Positions 8,032 through 16,257 of a DNA stretch of 34,240 nucleotides are shown piece after piece. Origin of the DNA: Slackia sp. Lineage in GTDB: Bacteria > Actinomycetota > Coriobacteriia > Coriobacteriales > Eggerthellaceae. The DNA is taken from NCBI GenBank assembly GCA_030527325.1, contig JAUNBA010000015.1, forward strand, positions 1 to 34,240, given 5' to 3'. Below the pieces are notes generated by a model. The model had not been told where the DNA came from and did no database searches. It saw nothing but the letters and a program-made list of their open reading frames with translations. The stretch's first letter is position 1, and each line of letters begins with the position of its first letter. A program made the translations under genes and the position numbers.

Positions 8032-9510
8032 TTATTTGTGGTAGTACGTGTGCTGCTCGTATTTGGGCTCGCAGCAGACGTTGATGCCCAGCTTGCGGTA
8101 GAGGTTTTCGTCGGTCGCCGAGATGATGACCGAGAAGAAGGCGTCGCATCCGCGCAGGTCATCGACGTGCTCGATGGCTTTTGCAGCGATATCGCTTGTC
8201 GCCGAGCTGATGGAAAGCGCGATGAGCGTTTCATCGGAATGCAGGCGCGGGTTCTTGCTCGCGAGCTGCTCCGTTTTCAGGCGGCAGATGGGCTCGATGG
8301 CTTCGTTGCTGATGATGAGCACGTCGTCGATGCCCGCGACGGCTTTAAGCGCATTCATGAGCAGCGACGAGGCGGCGCCGAGCAAATCGGACGTTTTGCC
8401 CGTGATTACGCGTCCGTCGGGAAGGACCATGGCTCCCGCCGGCGCGCCGGTGGTTTCCTCTTTGAGCAGCGCGGCGCTGCGTGCCGGAGAGAAGCTGCTG
8501 GTGACGCCCGCCTGGTTCATGAGCATTTCGAGCTTCTCGATGCGCTTCTGCCCGAATCCCGTGCGCTTGGTTTCGACTGCGGTTTGGAAATAGCGGCGCA
8601 CGATTTCCATCTTGGCCGCTTCGCGCACGACTTCGTCGTCGGTGATGGCAAGGCCCGCCATGTTCACGCCCATATCGGTGGGAGATTGGTACGGGCTCGA
8701 ACCCGAGATGCGCTCCATCATGGCTTTGAGAACGGGGAAGATTTCGACATCGCGGTTGTAATTCACCGTCGATACGCCGTAGGCCTCCAGGTGGAAGGGA
8801 TCGATGATGTTGGCGTCGTCCAGATCGACGGTGGCCGCTTCGTAGGCGATGTTGACCGGATGGGCGAGCGGGAGGTTCCATACGGGGAAGGTCTCGTATT
8901 TCGCGTAGCCCGCGGTCACGCCCCGTTTATGCTCGTGGTACAGCTGCGAAAGGCAGGTGGCCATCTTGCCCGATCCGGGGCCGGGCGCGGTGACGACGAC
9001 CAGCGGACGGCTCGTCTCGATGAATTCGTTTTTGCCGTAGCCCTCGTCGCTGACGATGTGGTTGATGTCGTACGGATAGCCGGCGATGGGGTAATGCAGG
9101 TAGCATGCGATGCCGAGCGCCTGCAGGCGCCTGCGGAACATGTCGGCCGCAGGCTGGCTCGCGTAATGCGTGATGACCACGCCGCCGACGAGGAATCCCA
9201 TGCTGCGGAAGATGTCCATCAGGCGCAGGGAGTCTTCGTCGTAGGTGATGCCCAGATCTCCGCGCACCTTGTTCTTCTCGATGTCGTTCGCATTGATGGT
9301 GATGATGATCTCGACGTCGTCGACGAGGCTTTGGAGCATGCGTATTTTGGAGTCGGGCTCGAATCCGGGCAGGACGCGCGCCGCATGGTGGTCGTCGAAG
9401 AGCTTGCCTCCGAATTCGAGGTAGAGCTTTCCCTCGAATTGGTCGATGCGATTGCGGATATGCTCGGCTTGGAGCGCTATGTATTTGTCGTTGTCGAATC
9501 CGATGCGCAT
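8032..9510 (-). CDS. DUF1846 (UPF0371) family protein, function unknown
   Basis: The 492-residue product is recognisable as DUF1846 from its start (MRIGFDNDKYIALQAEHIRNRI), LYLEFGGKLFDDHHAARVLPGF and the glycine-rich APGPGSGKMATCLSQLYHEH (175-194). Residues 177-182 (GPGSGK) resemble a P-loop, but Met follows the lysine instead of Ser or Thr. The central part (residues about 195-330) has conserved-looking blocks such as FPVWNLPLAHPVNIAYEAATVDL. No signal peptide or membrane span is seen, so it is probably cytosolic. The family occurs in Firmicutes and other anaerobes, and crystal structures exist from structural genomics, but I know of no established reaction. SD-like GAAAGGGG precedes the ATG. 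The gene is monocistronic. Confidence 0.93.
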   Translation of the reverse strand: MRIGFDNDKYIALQAEHIRNRIDQFEGKLYLEFGGKLFDDHHAARVLPGFEPDSKIRMLQSLVDDVEIIITINANDIEKNKVRGDLGITYDEDSLRLMDIFRSMGFLVGGVVITHYASQPAADMFRRRLQALGIACYLHYPIAGYPYDINHIVSDEGYGKNEFIETSRPLVVVTAPGPGSGKMATCLSQLYHEHKRGVTAGYAKYETFPVWNLPLAHPVNIAYEAATVDLDDANIIDPFHLEAYGVSTVNYNRDVEIFPVLKAMMERISGSSPYQSPTDMGVNMAGLAITDDEVVREAAKMEIVRRYFQTAVETKRTGFGQKRIEKLEMLMNQAGVTSSFSPARSAALLKEETTGAPAGAMVLPDGRVITGKTSDLLGAASSLLMNALKAVAGIDDVLIISNEAIEPICRLKTEQLASKNPRLHSDETLIALSISSATSDIAAKAIEHVDDLRGCDAFFSVIISATDENLYRKLGINVCCEPKYEQHTYYHK

Positions 9511-9578
9511 GGGAGTCGCGGGCCCCTTTCAAGACGATGGCAGCAGCGCCGCCTGGCGGGTGAGAGTGGAACATGCCG

Positions 9579-9607
9579 ATTATATATCAGGGTGTTTCGC
9601 GTCTGTA
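9579..9607 (-). promoter_or_regulatory. Probable promoter of the DUF1846 gene
   Basis: On the minus strand a perfect -10 TATAAT (complement of 9579-9584) lies 17 bases from TACAGA (complement of 9602-9607), a 3/6 match to -35. Transcription would begin near 9572, about 60 bases before the start codon. Confidence 0.6.
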
Positions 9608-9902
9608 TCGGGTGCGTTTCTGCAAAGTTAATCCATGCGTATCGCCCGTGCCGCCTGCGCATGCCGCGTATGGCCTGCGGCGTGTTCGCCATGCGTATCG
9701 CATCGCGCGCGATGCGGCGCGTCCGTGCACAGACCGTGTCTTTGCTGCGCCCGCGTTTCGCACGCGCCGTGGATTGTGCGGGGATTTCCCGCGCTGTGCC
9801 GGACGGTTTTCGCTGTAGGGTCCGCACGTGTGCCATGACGTCCGATCACGAGGAGGAAAGACGCGAAGTGGGACGGATCGACCTTTTCGGTCTCCCGTTT
9901 CG
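9608..9902. other. Intergenic stretch upstream of the dcw cluster
   Basis: About 295 bases between the divergent DUF1846 and mraZ promoters. It is GC-rich, with many CGC/GCG repeats and open frames that encode nothing recognisable. One TGGGA at 9869-9873 lies 42 bases before the MraZ box array but out of its 10-base phase. I see no RNA gene. Confidence 0.5.
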
Positions 9903-9931
9903 TTGCGGGGTGGGATGAAGTGGGATAAAAT
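9903..9931 (+). promoter_or_regulatory. dcw cluster promoter (PmraZ)
   Basis: TTGCGG (9903-9908) and TAAAAT (9926-9931) are spaced by exactly 17 bases. Transcription would begin near 9938. The MraZ box array lies in the spacer and over the -10. Confidence 0.75.
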
Positions 9932-9935
9932 GGCG
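9911..9935 (+). promoter_or_regulatory. MraZ operator: three TGGGN-type boxes in 10-base period
   Basis: TGGGA (9911-9915), TGGGA (9921-9925) and the degenerate TGGCG (9931-9935) are direct repeats separated by 5-base spacers. This is the arrangement known for MraZ binding upstream of mraZ in E. coli. The array covers the promoter spacer and -10, so MraZ binding should block RNA polymerase. The third box is imperfect. Confidence 0.8.
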
Positions 9936-9974
9936 GGCATTGTTTAGGGTGTCGCAATGGGGAGGGGGATAAGC

Positions 9975-10409
9975 GTGGCCGGTCTGTTCGGTGAATACCG
10001 CCATAAGATCGATGCCAAAGGGCGCCTGTCGCTTCCCGCGGCGTTCCGCAAAACCTTGACCGAGGACACTCAGCTGGTCGTGGTGCCCGACACCAAGACC
10101 GGATTTCTTTCCGTTTATACCGTAGAGAACTACGAAGCATGGGTCGACGCCCTTTTCGAAACCAAAGGGGGCTACAACCCGAGCGATCGCATGCACGTCA
10201 TGCTGCGCACCAAGCTCAACGCCAGCGCCATGCCCAATTCCATGGACGCGGTGGGGCGCATCAACCTCGCCGCCAAGCAGCGCGAGGCGGTGGGGCTTGT
10301 CAAGGATGCGGTGCTCATAGGCAATACCGATCACTTCGAGATCTGGGATGCCGCGCGTTGGGATGATTTCCAGAACAGCGTGGACCTCGATGCGTTGCTG
10401 TTCTCGTAA
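9975..10409 (+). CDS. mraZ: Transcriptional regulator MraZ
   Basis: MraZ is an AbrB/MazE-like DNA-binding ring protein that controls the dcw cluster. Two copies of the family motif are visible: GEYRHKIDAKGRLSLPAAFRK near the N-terminus and MDAVGRINLAAKQREAVGL near residue 85. I prefer the GTG at 9975 (144 residues, beginning V/M-AGLFGEYRHKID). A strong SD, GGAGGGGG (9961-9968), lies 6 bases upstream, and the product then starts like other MraZ proteins. The ATG at 9957 lacks an SD and adds six untypical residues. It is the first gene of the cluster and its own operator lies 40-60 bases upstream. rsmH follows after 12 bases. Confidence 0.95.
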   Translation: MAGLFGEYRHKIDAKGRLSLPAAFRKTLTEDTQLVVVPDTKTGFLSVYTVENYEAWVDALFETKGGYNPSDRMHVMLRTKLNASAMPNSMDAVGRINLAAKQREAVGLVKDAVLIGNTDHFEIWDAARWDDFQNSVDLDALLFS

Positions 10410-10421
10410 GGAGTCCGACCC

Positions 10422-11390
10422 GTGGATCATATGACGAACGAATTCAGGCACATTCCTGTCCTGCTCGATGAATGCCTGCGCTATGCGAACCTGAAGCAGG
10501 ACGGCATCTACGTCGATGCGACCCTCGGCGGCGCGGGGCATTCGTGCGCCATGGCATCGCTGCTGGGCGAAGACGGGTGCTTGATCGGCATCGATCAAGA
10601 CGAGATGGCGCTTGCCGCGGCCGGCGCCCGTCTGAAGGCGCTCGACCGCGCCGATGCGCCCGCCATCGAGCTTTTGCGCGGCAATTTCGGCGATATGGAC
10701 GAGCTGCTTTTGCAGGCCGAGGTTCCGGGCGTCGACGCCTTTCTGTTCGATCTGGGCGTTTCTTCGCCCCAGCTCGATCTTCCCGCGCGCGGCTTCTCGT
10801 TTAAAGAAGACGCGCCGCTCGATATGCGCATGGACCCCGATAGAACGTCGGTGACCGCCGCCGATTTGGTGAACACCCTCGATGTCGGCGAGCTGACCCG
10901 CATCATCCGCGATTATTCCGACGAGAAATGGGCGAGCCGCATCGCGCAGTTCATCGTGGCGGCCCGCGAGCACGGCCCCATCGAGACGAGCGGTCAGCTG
11001 GTCGAGATCATCAAGGCCGCCATTCCCGCGTCGGCGCGCCGCGCAGGGGGACATCCTGCCAAAAGGACGTTTCAGGCGTTGCGCATCGAGGTGAACGCCG
11101 AGCTTTCCGTGCTCAGGCGCGGGCTCGAAGCCGCCGTGCGCTGGCTTCGCCCCAAGGGCCGCATCATGGTGATTAGCTACCATTCGCTGGAAGACCGCGT
11201 GGTCAAAGAGGTCTTCGCCGCCCATGCCCGTACGTGCACGTGCCCGCCGGGCCTCCCTGTGTGCGCCTGCGGCGCCGACCCCGTTTTGAAGCAGGTGACG
11301 CGCAAGCCCGTACTGCCTTCTCCTGCGGAAATCGAGCGCAATCCGCGCGCTCGCAGCGCGAAGCTGCGCGTGGCGGAAAAGCTCCGCTAG
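10422..11390 (+). CDS. rsmH: 16S rRNA (cytosine1402-N4)-methyltransferase RsmH
   Basis: RsmH (MraW) methylates C1402 of 16S rRNA. The 322-residue product has the AdoMet-binding motif [12 protein letters not shown] (30-41), [29 protein letters not shown] and [12 protein letters not shown], all typical. A CxC/CxC cluster ([14 protein letters not shown]) near the C-terminus is also common in the family. The GTG at 10422 is preferred over the ATG at 10431 because TAAGGAG, which overlaps the mraZ stop, lies 8 bases before the GTG. It is the second gene of the cluster; the close spacing suggests co-transcription with mraZ. Confidence 0.97.
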   Translation: MDHMTNEFRHIPVLLDECLRYANLKQDGIYVDATLGGAGHSCAMASLLGEDGCLIGIDQDEMALAAAGARLKALDRADAPAIELLRGNFGDMDELLLQAEVPGVDAFLFDLGVSSPQLDLPARGFSFKEDAPLDMRMDPDRTSVTAADLVNTLDVGELTRIIRDYSDEKWASRIAQFIVAAREHGPIETSGQLVEIIKAAIPASARRAGGHPAKRTFQALRIEVNAELSVLRRGLEAAVRWLRPKGRIMVISYHSLEDRVVKEVFAAHARTCTCPPGLPVCACGADPVLKQVTRKPVLPSPAEIERNPRARSAKLRVAEKLR

Positions 11391-11405
11391 CGAAAGGGGT
11401 CGCTG

Positions 11406-11921
11406 TTGCCTGTCGCGCGAGGAAAGGAGGGCGGTATCGACCGTTCCCGCACATACCGTTCTTCTCGGCCGAGCTATCTGCATGGAAGCTCGGCTCCTGC
11501 CGTTTCGGGCGATGCGTCCTCCGATTTCGAGGTCATTCCCGGTCGTCGTGCATCGGCCGATGTCGAGGTGCTTTCCGAACGCACGCTGCGTGCCGCGCGT
11601 ATCGCGGTGGCGGTGGCGCTGGTGGTGGCGGCCGTGTGCTGCGTGCGCGTGGGCCTGTCCGCGGCGAGCGTGACCAGCTCCATCGCCGTGGACGATCTGG
11701 GATCGCGCATCGAGGACGCGCGTTCGTACGGCAGCGACCTCGAGGTGCAGCAAAGCCGCCTGTCGAATTCCGAGCATATACGCGTCGAGGCGGAAAACCT
11801 CGGCATGGTGCCTCCCGTCGGCACGCAGGCGGTGGTGTTGGCCCCCGATGTGGTCGTCGTCGATGAAGAGGGAAACCTTTCGCTTGCAGGCAGCGTGGCG
11901 GCCATCGCGGAACAGGAATGA
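11406..11921 (+). CDS. ftsL: FtsL-like septum formation protein
   Basis: The 171-residue product is assigned by position (rsmH-ftsL-ftsI) and architecture. It has a cytosolic N-terminus of about 60 residues rich in Ser, Arg and Gly, one membrane helix (about 64-84) and an extracytoplasmic heptad-like stretch (VDDLGSRIEDARSYGSDLEVQQSRLS). It ends with the short conserved SEHIRVEAENLGMVPP-type segment of FtsL/DivIC proteins. FtsL with DivIC/FtsB and FtsQ activates FtsW-FtsI at the septum. It starts at TTG 11406, preceded by GAAAGGGG 6 bases upstream; no better start is available. The sequence itself is weakly conserved, so the name rests partly on context. Confidence 0.85.
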   Translation: MPVARGKEGGIDRSRTYRSSRPSYLHGSSAPAVSGDASSDFEVIPGRRASADVEVLSERTLRAARIAVAVALVVAAVCCVRVGLSAASVTSSIAVDDLGSRIEDARSYGSDLEVQQSRLSNSEHIRVEAENLGMVPPVGTQAVVLAPDVVVVDEEGNLSLAGSVAAIAEQE

Positions 11922-11924
11922 TCG

Positions 11925-13643
11925 ATGGGTGAGCAAAGGTCGAATTCTTCGCAGCGTCCGACGAACGGCCTGTCGCCTTCTCGCTTGAAGCTTTTGGCGG
12001 CGCCGTTCGTGCTTTTCGCGCTCCTGTTCGTCGTGCGTCTCGTGTACTTGCAGGTCATCGCCGCTCCCGAGTATCGGGAGAATGCCGCTTCCTCGCGCAC
12101 GATCAGTATCGACATTCCCGCCAAGCGCGGGACTATCTACGATCGCAACGGCAATGTGCTTGCGACAAGCGTCGATGCGACCACGATCTACGCCAATCCT
12201 AAAGAGATCAAGGATCGCGCCTACGCGGCCCGCGCGTTGGCCGAGGTGCTCGGCGGCGACGCCGCTTCCTACGAGGAGCTGCTCGATCGCGATGGCACGT
12301 TCGTGTACGTGAAACGTAAAGCCGACGTCGAAGCGGCCGACGCCTTGCGCCAGAAGGGCATCGAGGGCATTTATTACATAGAGGACACCAAACGCGTCTA
12401 TCCGTACGGCACCACCGCCGGGCAAGTGCTCGGGTATGTCAGCGTGGACGATGCGGGCGTATCGGGCCTCGAGCTGTATTACGACGACATCCTGCGCGGC
12501 GCGCCCGGCAAGCTGGTCGCGCAGCGCGGCAATACCGGCATCCCCATTCCCGGAGGAACCGAGGTCGACGAGCCTGCGGTGGACGGGCAGGATATCGTGG
12601 TCTCGATCGACATCGATATGCAGAATTATCTCGAGCAGCGCCTTGCGAGCGGAGTGCAGGAGATAGGCGGCCAAGACGGCGGAGCCGTGCTGATGGATGC
12701 CGCCACAGGCGATATCCTGGCCATCGCATCGACGCCGTTTTGCGATCCCGCCGATCCGTCGGGCTCCGAGGTCGGATCCGATTCGCTCAAACCCGTCACC
12801 CAGGCCTATGAGCCGGGTTCGATTTTCAAGACGGTTTCGATGCTCGCGATGCTCGAACAGGGCGCGGTCACGCCCGATACCACGGTGTACGCTCCTGCGG
12901 GGCTGCAGGCCGACGAATACGTGATCGCCGACGCCCACGAGCGCGGCGATATGACCATGACCGCCCGTTACGTCATGCAGGATTCCTCCAACGTCGGCAT
13001 ATCCCTCTTGGTCGAGCAGCATCTGGGCTTTCGTCCCCTGTACGACAAGATACGGGCGTACGGCCTCAACGATCCGACGGGGATCGATTACCCGGGCGAA
13101 GCCGGGGGGTATCTCGCTCCCGACGTCGAGTCGTGGCCGCATATCGTGAAGTACAACGTGACGTTCGGCCAGGGCATATCCACCACGCCGCTGCAGATGA
13201 CGCGTTTTTACGGAGCGCTTATCAACGGAGGCGTGGCGCATACGCCCCACCTGCTTATCGCCAAGCCGCAATCGGGAGAGACGGTCGAATATCCCGAGGT
13301 CGACGTCATCGAGAATAAAGCGGCCATCGAGCCGATGATCAGCATGCTCGAAACGGTCGTCCAGGAGGGAACGGGCAAAGACGCCGCCATCGAAGGCTAT
13401 ACGGTGGCGGGAAAGACGGGCACGGCGGAATACGTCGACGAAGAGACGAATTTGTACGCGAAAGGCTCCTACAATCTCGATTTCGTTGGCGTGCTTCCCG
13501 ATGCGTCGTCGCGTCTCGTGTGTTTTGTGGGTGTGAACCACGTCCCCTACAAGCGAAATGTGGCCGGAATGTTTAAGGATATAATGACCGAGGCCATCAG
13601 TCGCTACCGCGTGGTCGAAACCGACGCGACGCGGGCGGATTAG
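11925..13643 (+). CDS. ftsI: FtsI, class B penicillin-binding protein (septal transpeptidase)
   Basis: FtsI cross-links septal peptidoglycan and pairs with FtsW. The 572-residue product has a short cytosolic N-terminus and one membrane anchor (about 22-46). The class B pedestal begins with RTISIDIPAKRGTIYDRNGNVLA. The transpeptidase domain has all three active-site motifs: S299-I-F-K302, S354-S-N356 and K497-T-G499. No PASTA domains follow, unlike Firmicute Pbp2x. The gene begins 4 bases after the ftsL stop. murF starts 24 bases after its stop, with no murE between them, which is unusual. Confidence 0.97.
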   Translation: MGEQRSNSSQRPTNGLSPSRLKLLAAPFVLFALLFVVRLVYLQVIAAPEYRENAASSRTISIDIPAKRGTIYDRNGNVLATSVDATTIYANPKEIKDRAYAARALAEVLGGDAASYEELLDRDGTFVYVKRKADVEAADALRQKGIEGIYYIEDTKRVYPYGTTAGQVLGYVSVDDAGVSGLELYYDDILRGAPGKLVAQRGNTGIPIPGGTEVDEPAVDGQDIVVSIDIDMQNYLEQRLASGVQEIGGQDGGAVLMDAATGDILAIASTPFCDPADPSGSEVGSDSLKPVTQAYEPGSIFKTVSMLAMLEQGAVTPDTTVYAPAGLQADEYVIADAHERGDMTMTARYVMQDSSNVGISLLVEQHLGFRPLYDKIRAYGLNDPTGIDYPGEAGGYLAPDVESWPHIVKYNVTFGQGISTTPLQMTRFYGALINGGVAHTPHLLIAKPQSGETVEYPEVDVIENKAAIEPMISMLETVVQEGTGKDAAIEGYTVAGKTGTAEYVDEETNLYAKGSYNLDFVGVLPDASSRLVCFVGVNHVPYKRNVAGMFKDIMTEAISRYRVVETDATRAD

Positions 13644-13666
13644 CACCATCATGAGAAAGCACGGAT

Positions 13667-15112
13667 ATGAGACTAAGCACGAATCGTATTCTTGAGATAA
13701 CGGGCGGGCGCGTCGCGTGCCCCGCGCGCGACGCCGATCGCGTTTTGACGGATCTGACGTGGGATTCGCGCACCGCGCGCGAAGGCTGCGTCTATGCGGC
13801 GCTTCCAGGCGAGCGCGTCGACGGCAACGACTTCATCGCCGCCGCCATCGAAGCGGGCGCGGGATGCGTGCTCGCGGGGCGCATGCCTGACGAACGCGAA
13901 TGCGACGTAGCGCGCCGCCGCGGCGCTGCCGTCATCGTCCTCGACGACGTCCATGAAGGCATCGTGGCGCTCGCGTCGGCGTGGCGCGATATGTTGGACG
14001 CCGTCGTGGTGGGCATCACCGGATCGGTGGGCAAGACCACGACGAAGGCGCTTGTGCGCGATGTGTTGTCGGCGCGTTTCAAGACGTGCGCCACCAAGGG
14101 CAATTTCAACAATCAGCTCGGCGCGCCGTACACGGTGCTCGCGGCCGACCCCGATTGCGAGATGCTCGTGGTCGAGATGGGCATGGACGGAGCGGGCCAG
14201 ATCGCCAGCATCTGCGAAACGGCCCGTCCCGATATGGGGCTTATCAACAACGTGGGCGTTTCTCATCTCGAGCGTCTCGGTTCGCGCGAGAATATCGCAC
14301 GGGCGAAATCCGAGCTCTTCGACGCGCTGCGCCCCGGCTCGCGCGCCTTCGTGAACGCCGACGACGATATGGCGACGTACGTGCGCGAGGTCGCGCGCCT
14401 CGATGCGCGCGGCATATCCGTCGTGCTGTTTTCCGGGTCGAAAGAGCCCGAAGGCGTCGATGACGCGGTATGGGCCGACGCATGCCGCGTCGACGAGGAA
14501 GGCCGCCCGAGCTTCGTGCTGCACGCGCGCGGCTTCGACGCGCCCGCCGAAGGCGTGTCGTGCTCGCTGCGCCTGCGGGGCCTGCATAACGTTTCCAACG
14601 CTTGCGCCGCCGCCGCGGTGGCGTCGGCATGCGGCATGGAACTTGCCGAAATCGCGCGCGCGCTCGGTTCGGCCGAGCCCGAAGCGGGCCGCCAGGAGGT
14701 CAAGCGTGCGGCGTGCGGCGCCACGGTGTTCGATGATTCCTATAATGCGAGCCCTGCCAGCATGGCGGCGTCGCTCGCCATGCTGGCCGCCTATAAGGCG
14801 CCCGGCCGCAAGATAGCCGTGCTCGGCGATATGGGCGAACTGGGCGAGGCGTGCGTCCAGGGCCATATCGAAACGGGTCGCGCCGCGGCGCGCGCACACG
14901 TCGATATGCTGATATGCGTCGGCGAGGCGTCGCGCGGCATCGCCGAAGGCGCGCTCGACGCAGGCATGGACGCCGCGTGCGTGGTGTGCGTGGCGTGCGC
15001 GGACGATGCCGTGCGCGCGCTTGAAGATACGATCGAAGCGACGGATGTCGTGCTGGTGAAGGCTTCGCGCTTCATGGGCCTCGACCGCGTCGTCGAAGGA
15101 GTGGTTGCGTAA
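13667..15112 (+). CDS. murF: UDP-N-acetylmuramoyl-tripeptide--D-alanyl-D-alanine ligase MurF
   Basis: MurF adds D-Ala-D-Ala to the UDP-MurNAc tripeptide in the cytosol. The 481-residue product shows the Mur-ligase P-loop GITGSVGKTTTK (116-127). The segments NFNNQLGAPYTVL, EMGMDGAGQI, FDDSYNASPASM and VLGDMGELG separate MurF from MurE. The SD is poor (AGAAAG), but the ATG at 13667 gives the canonical N-terminal domain (TWDSRTAREGCVYAALPGERVDGNDF). It overlaps mraY by one base (TAATG). The substrate of MurF is made by MurE, whose gene is not in this window. Confidence 0.97.
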   Translation: MRLSTNRILEITGGRVACPARDADRVLTDLTWDSRTAREGCVYAALPGERVDGNDFIAAAIEAGAGCVLAGRMPDERECDVARRRGAAVIVLDDVHEGIVALASAWRDMLDAVVVGITGSVGKTTTKALVRDVLSARFKTCATKGNFNNQLGAPYTVLAADPDCEMLVVEMGMDGAGQIASICETARPDMGLINNVGVSHLERLGSRENIARAKSELFDALRPGSRAFVNADDDMATYVREVARLDARGISVVLFSGSKEPEGVDDAVWADACRVDEEGRPSFVLHARGFDAPAEGVSCSLRLRGLHNVSNACAAAAVASACGMELAEIARALGSAEPEAGRQEVKRAACGATVFDDSYNASPASMAASLAMLAAYKAPGRKIAVLGDMGELGEACVQGHIETGRAAARAHVDMLICVGEASRGIAEGALDAGMDAACVVCVACADDAVRALEDTIEATDVVLVKASRFMGLDRVVEGVVA

Positions 15113-16170
15113 TGCTCAGTGCTGTGTTCTCGGCGTCGCCGACGTTTCTGGTGTTTCTCGGCTTCGTCATAGCCGCGGGCATCACCATGGTCCTCATGCC
15201 GGCTTGGATCAAGCTGCTCACGCGCACCCATATCGGACAGCAGGTGCGCGCCGACGGCCCTCAGAGCCACCTGGTCAAGCAGGGAACGCCCACGATGGGC
15301 GGCGTCATCATGGTGGTCGCCATCGTGATCACCATCGTTTTTGTGGCGGAGCCCTCTCCGGCGTTGATCGCGGCGCTGGTCGCCACGTTGGCCATCGCGG
15401 CGCTTGGTTTGTTCGACGACGCCTCCAAGGTCATCCACGAGCGCTCTCTCGGCCTGACGCCGAAGGGCAAGCTGATCGGCCAGTTCGCCACGTTCGCCGT
15501 GTTCACGCTCGCGGTGGTGAACTTCATGGGCGTCGACCCCGTCGTCGTCATCCCGTTTCTGCCTCCTATCGATCTGGGCGTGTTCACGACGGTCATACCG
15601 TGTGATTTCGTCGAGGGTGGATTCCGCATTCCTTGGCTCTATCTGCTGTTCAGCCTTATTCTGCTGGGCGGATTGAGCAACGCGGTCAACCTGACCGACG
15701 GCCTCGACGGCCTGGCGGCGGGCACCGTCATGGTGGTCATGGTGGTCATGTCCGCCATCGCGTATCGCATGGACATGCTTCCGATGGCGGTTTTCGGCGC
15801 CACGATCGCCGGCGCCTGCGTGGGATTCCTATGGTTCAACGCCTATCCTGCCGACATATTCATGGGCGATACCGGCTCGCTTGCGCTGGGCGCGGCTTTG
15901 GGCTGTATCGCCATGCTGACCGACACCGAGGTCTACTCCATCATCATCGGCGGCTTGTTCGTGGCCGAGGCGCTGTCGGTCATGCTGCAGGTGCTCTATT
16001 TCAAGCGTACGAAAAAACGCCTGTTCCTGATGGCGCCTTTGCATCATCACTTCGAGAAGAAGGGATGGAGCGAGACGAAGGTGGTCATTCGTTTCTGGAT
16101 CGTTTCCGGCGTGCTGGCCGCATTCGGCTTCGTGCTGTGGTTCATCCAGCCTATCGTGATGGGCGCATAG
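15112..16170 (+). CDS. mraY: Phospho-N-acetylmuramoyl-pentapeptide-transferase MraY
   Basis: MraY transfers phospho-MurNAc-pentapeptide to undecaprenyl phosphate to form lipid I. The 352-residue product has about ten membrane helices and the family motifs. These are GTPTMGGVIM, FDDASKVIHERSLGLTPKGKL, NLTDGLDGLAAG (193-204, with the catalytic aspartates), FMGDTGSLALG and the PLHHHFEKKGW loop (HHH at 311-313). The start codon overlaps the murF stop by one base, which suggests translational coupling. A GC-rich hairpin follows before murD. Confidence 0.98.
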   Translation: MLSAVFSASPTFLVFLGFVIAAGITMVLMPAWIKLLTRTHIGQQVRADGPQSHLVKQGTPTMGGVIMVVAIVITIVFVAEPSPALIAALVATLAIAALGLFDDASKVIHERSLGLTPKGKLIGQFATFAVFTLAVVNFMGVDPVVVIPFLPPIDLGVFTTVIPCDFVEGGFRIPWLYLLFSLILLGGLSNAVNLTDGLDGLAAGTVMVVMVVMSAIAYRMDMLPMAVFGATIAGACVGFLWFNAYPADIFMGDTGSLALGAALGCIAMLTDTEVYSIIIGGLFVAEALSVMLQVLYFKRTKKRLFLMAPLHHHFEKKGWSETKVVIRFWIVSGVLAAFGFVLWFIQPIVMGA

Positions 16171-16196
16171 CCTGTCGATTCGTGTGAGGAAGACGA

Positions 16197-16215
16197 CGGC
16201 GCCCCGACGGCGCCG
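16197..16215 (+). other. GC-rich hairpin in the mraY-murD gap
   Basis: CGGCGCC (16197-16203) pairs perfectly with GGCGCCG (16209-16215) around CCGAC. No T-run follows, so it is not an obvious terminator. It lies in an 87-base gap, unusually large for this cluster, and may affect mRNA stability or read-through. Confidence 0.45.
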
Positions 16216-16257
16216 CCGGCGCGCCCCGCGCGCGTGTATGCGGGAAGGAATATGTAT

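Noticed and set aside
8023..9918. A 631-codon open frame on the plus strand
   Set aside because: It is antisense to the DUF1846 gene, covers its promoter and has no recognisable domain.
9846..13652. A 1268-codon open frame on the minus strand
   Set aside because: It is exactly antisense to mraZ, rsmH, ftsL and ftsI. Its protein is low-complexity His/Arg/Asp-rich sequence, as expected from the complement of high-GC codons. No family motif or SD is present.
13651..13695. 14-codon frame overlapping the murF start, considered as a leader peptide
   Set aside because: No SD, no hairpin pair after it and no amino acid bias. Probably chance.
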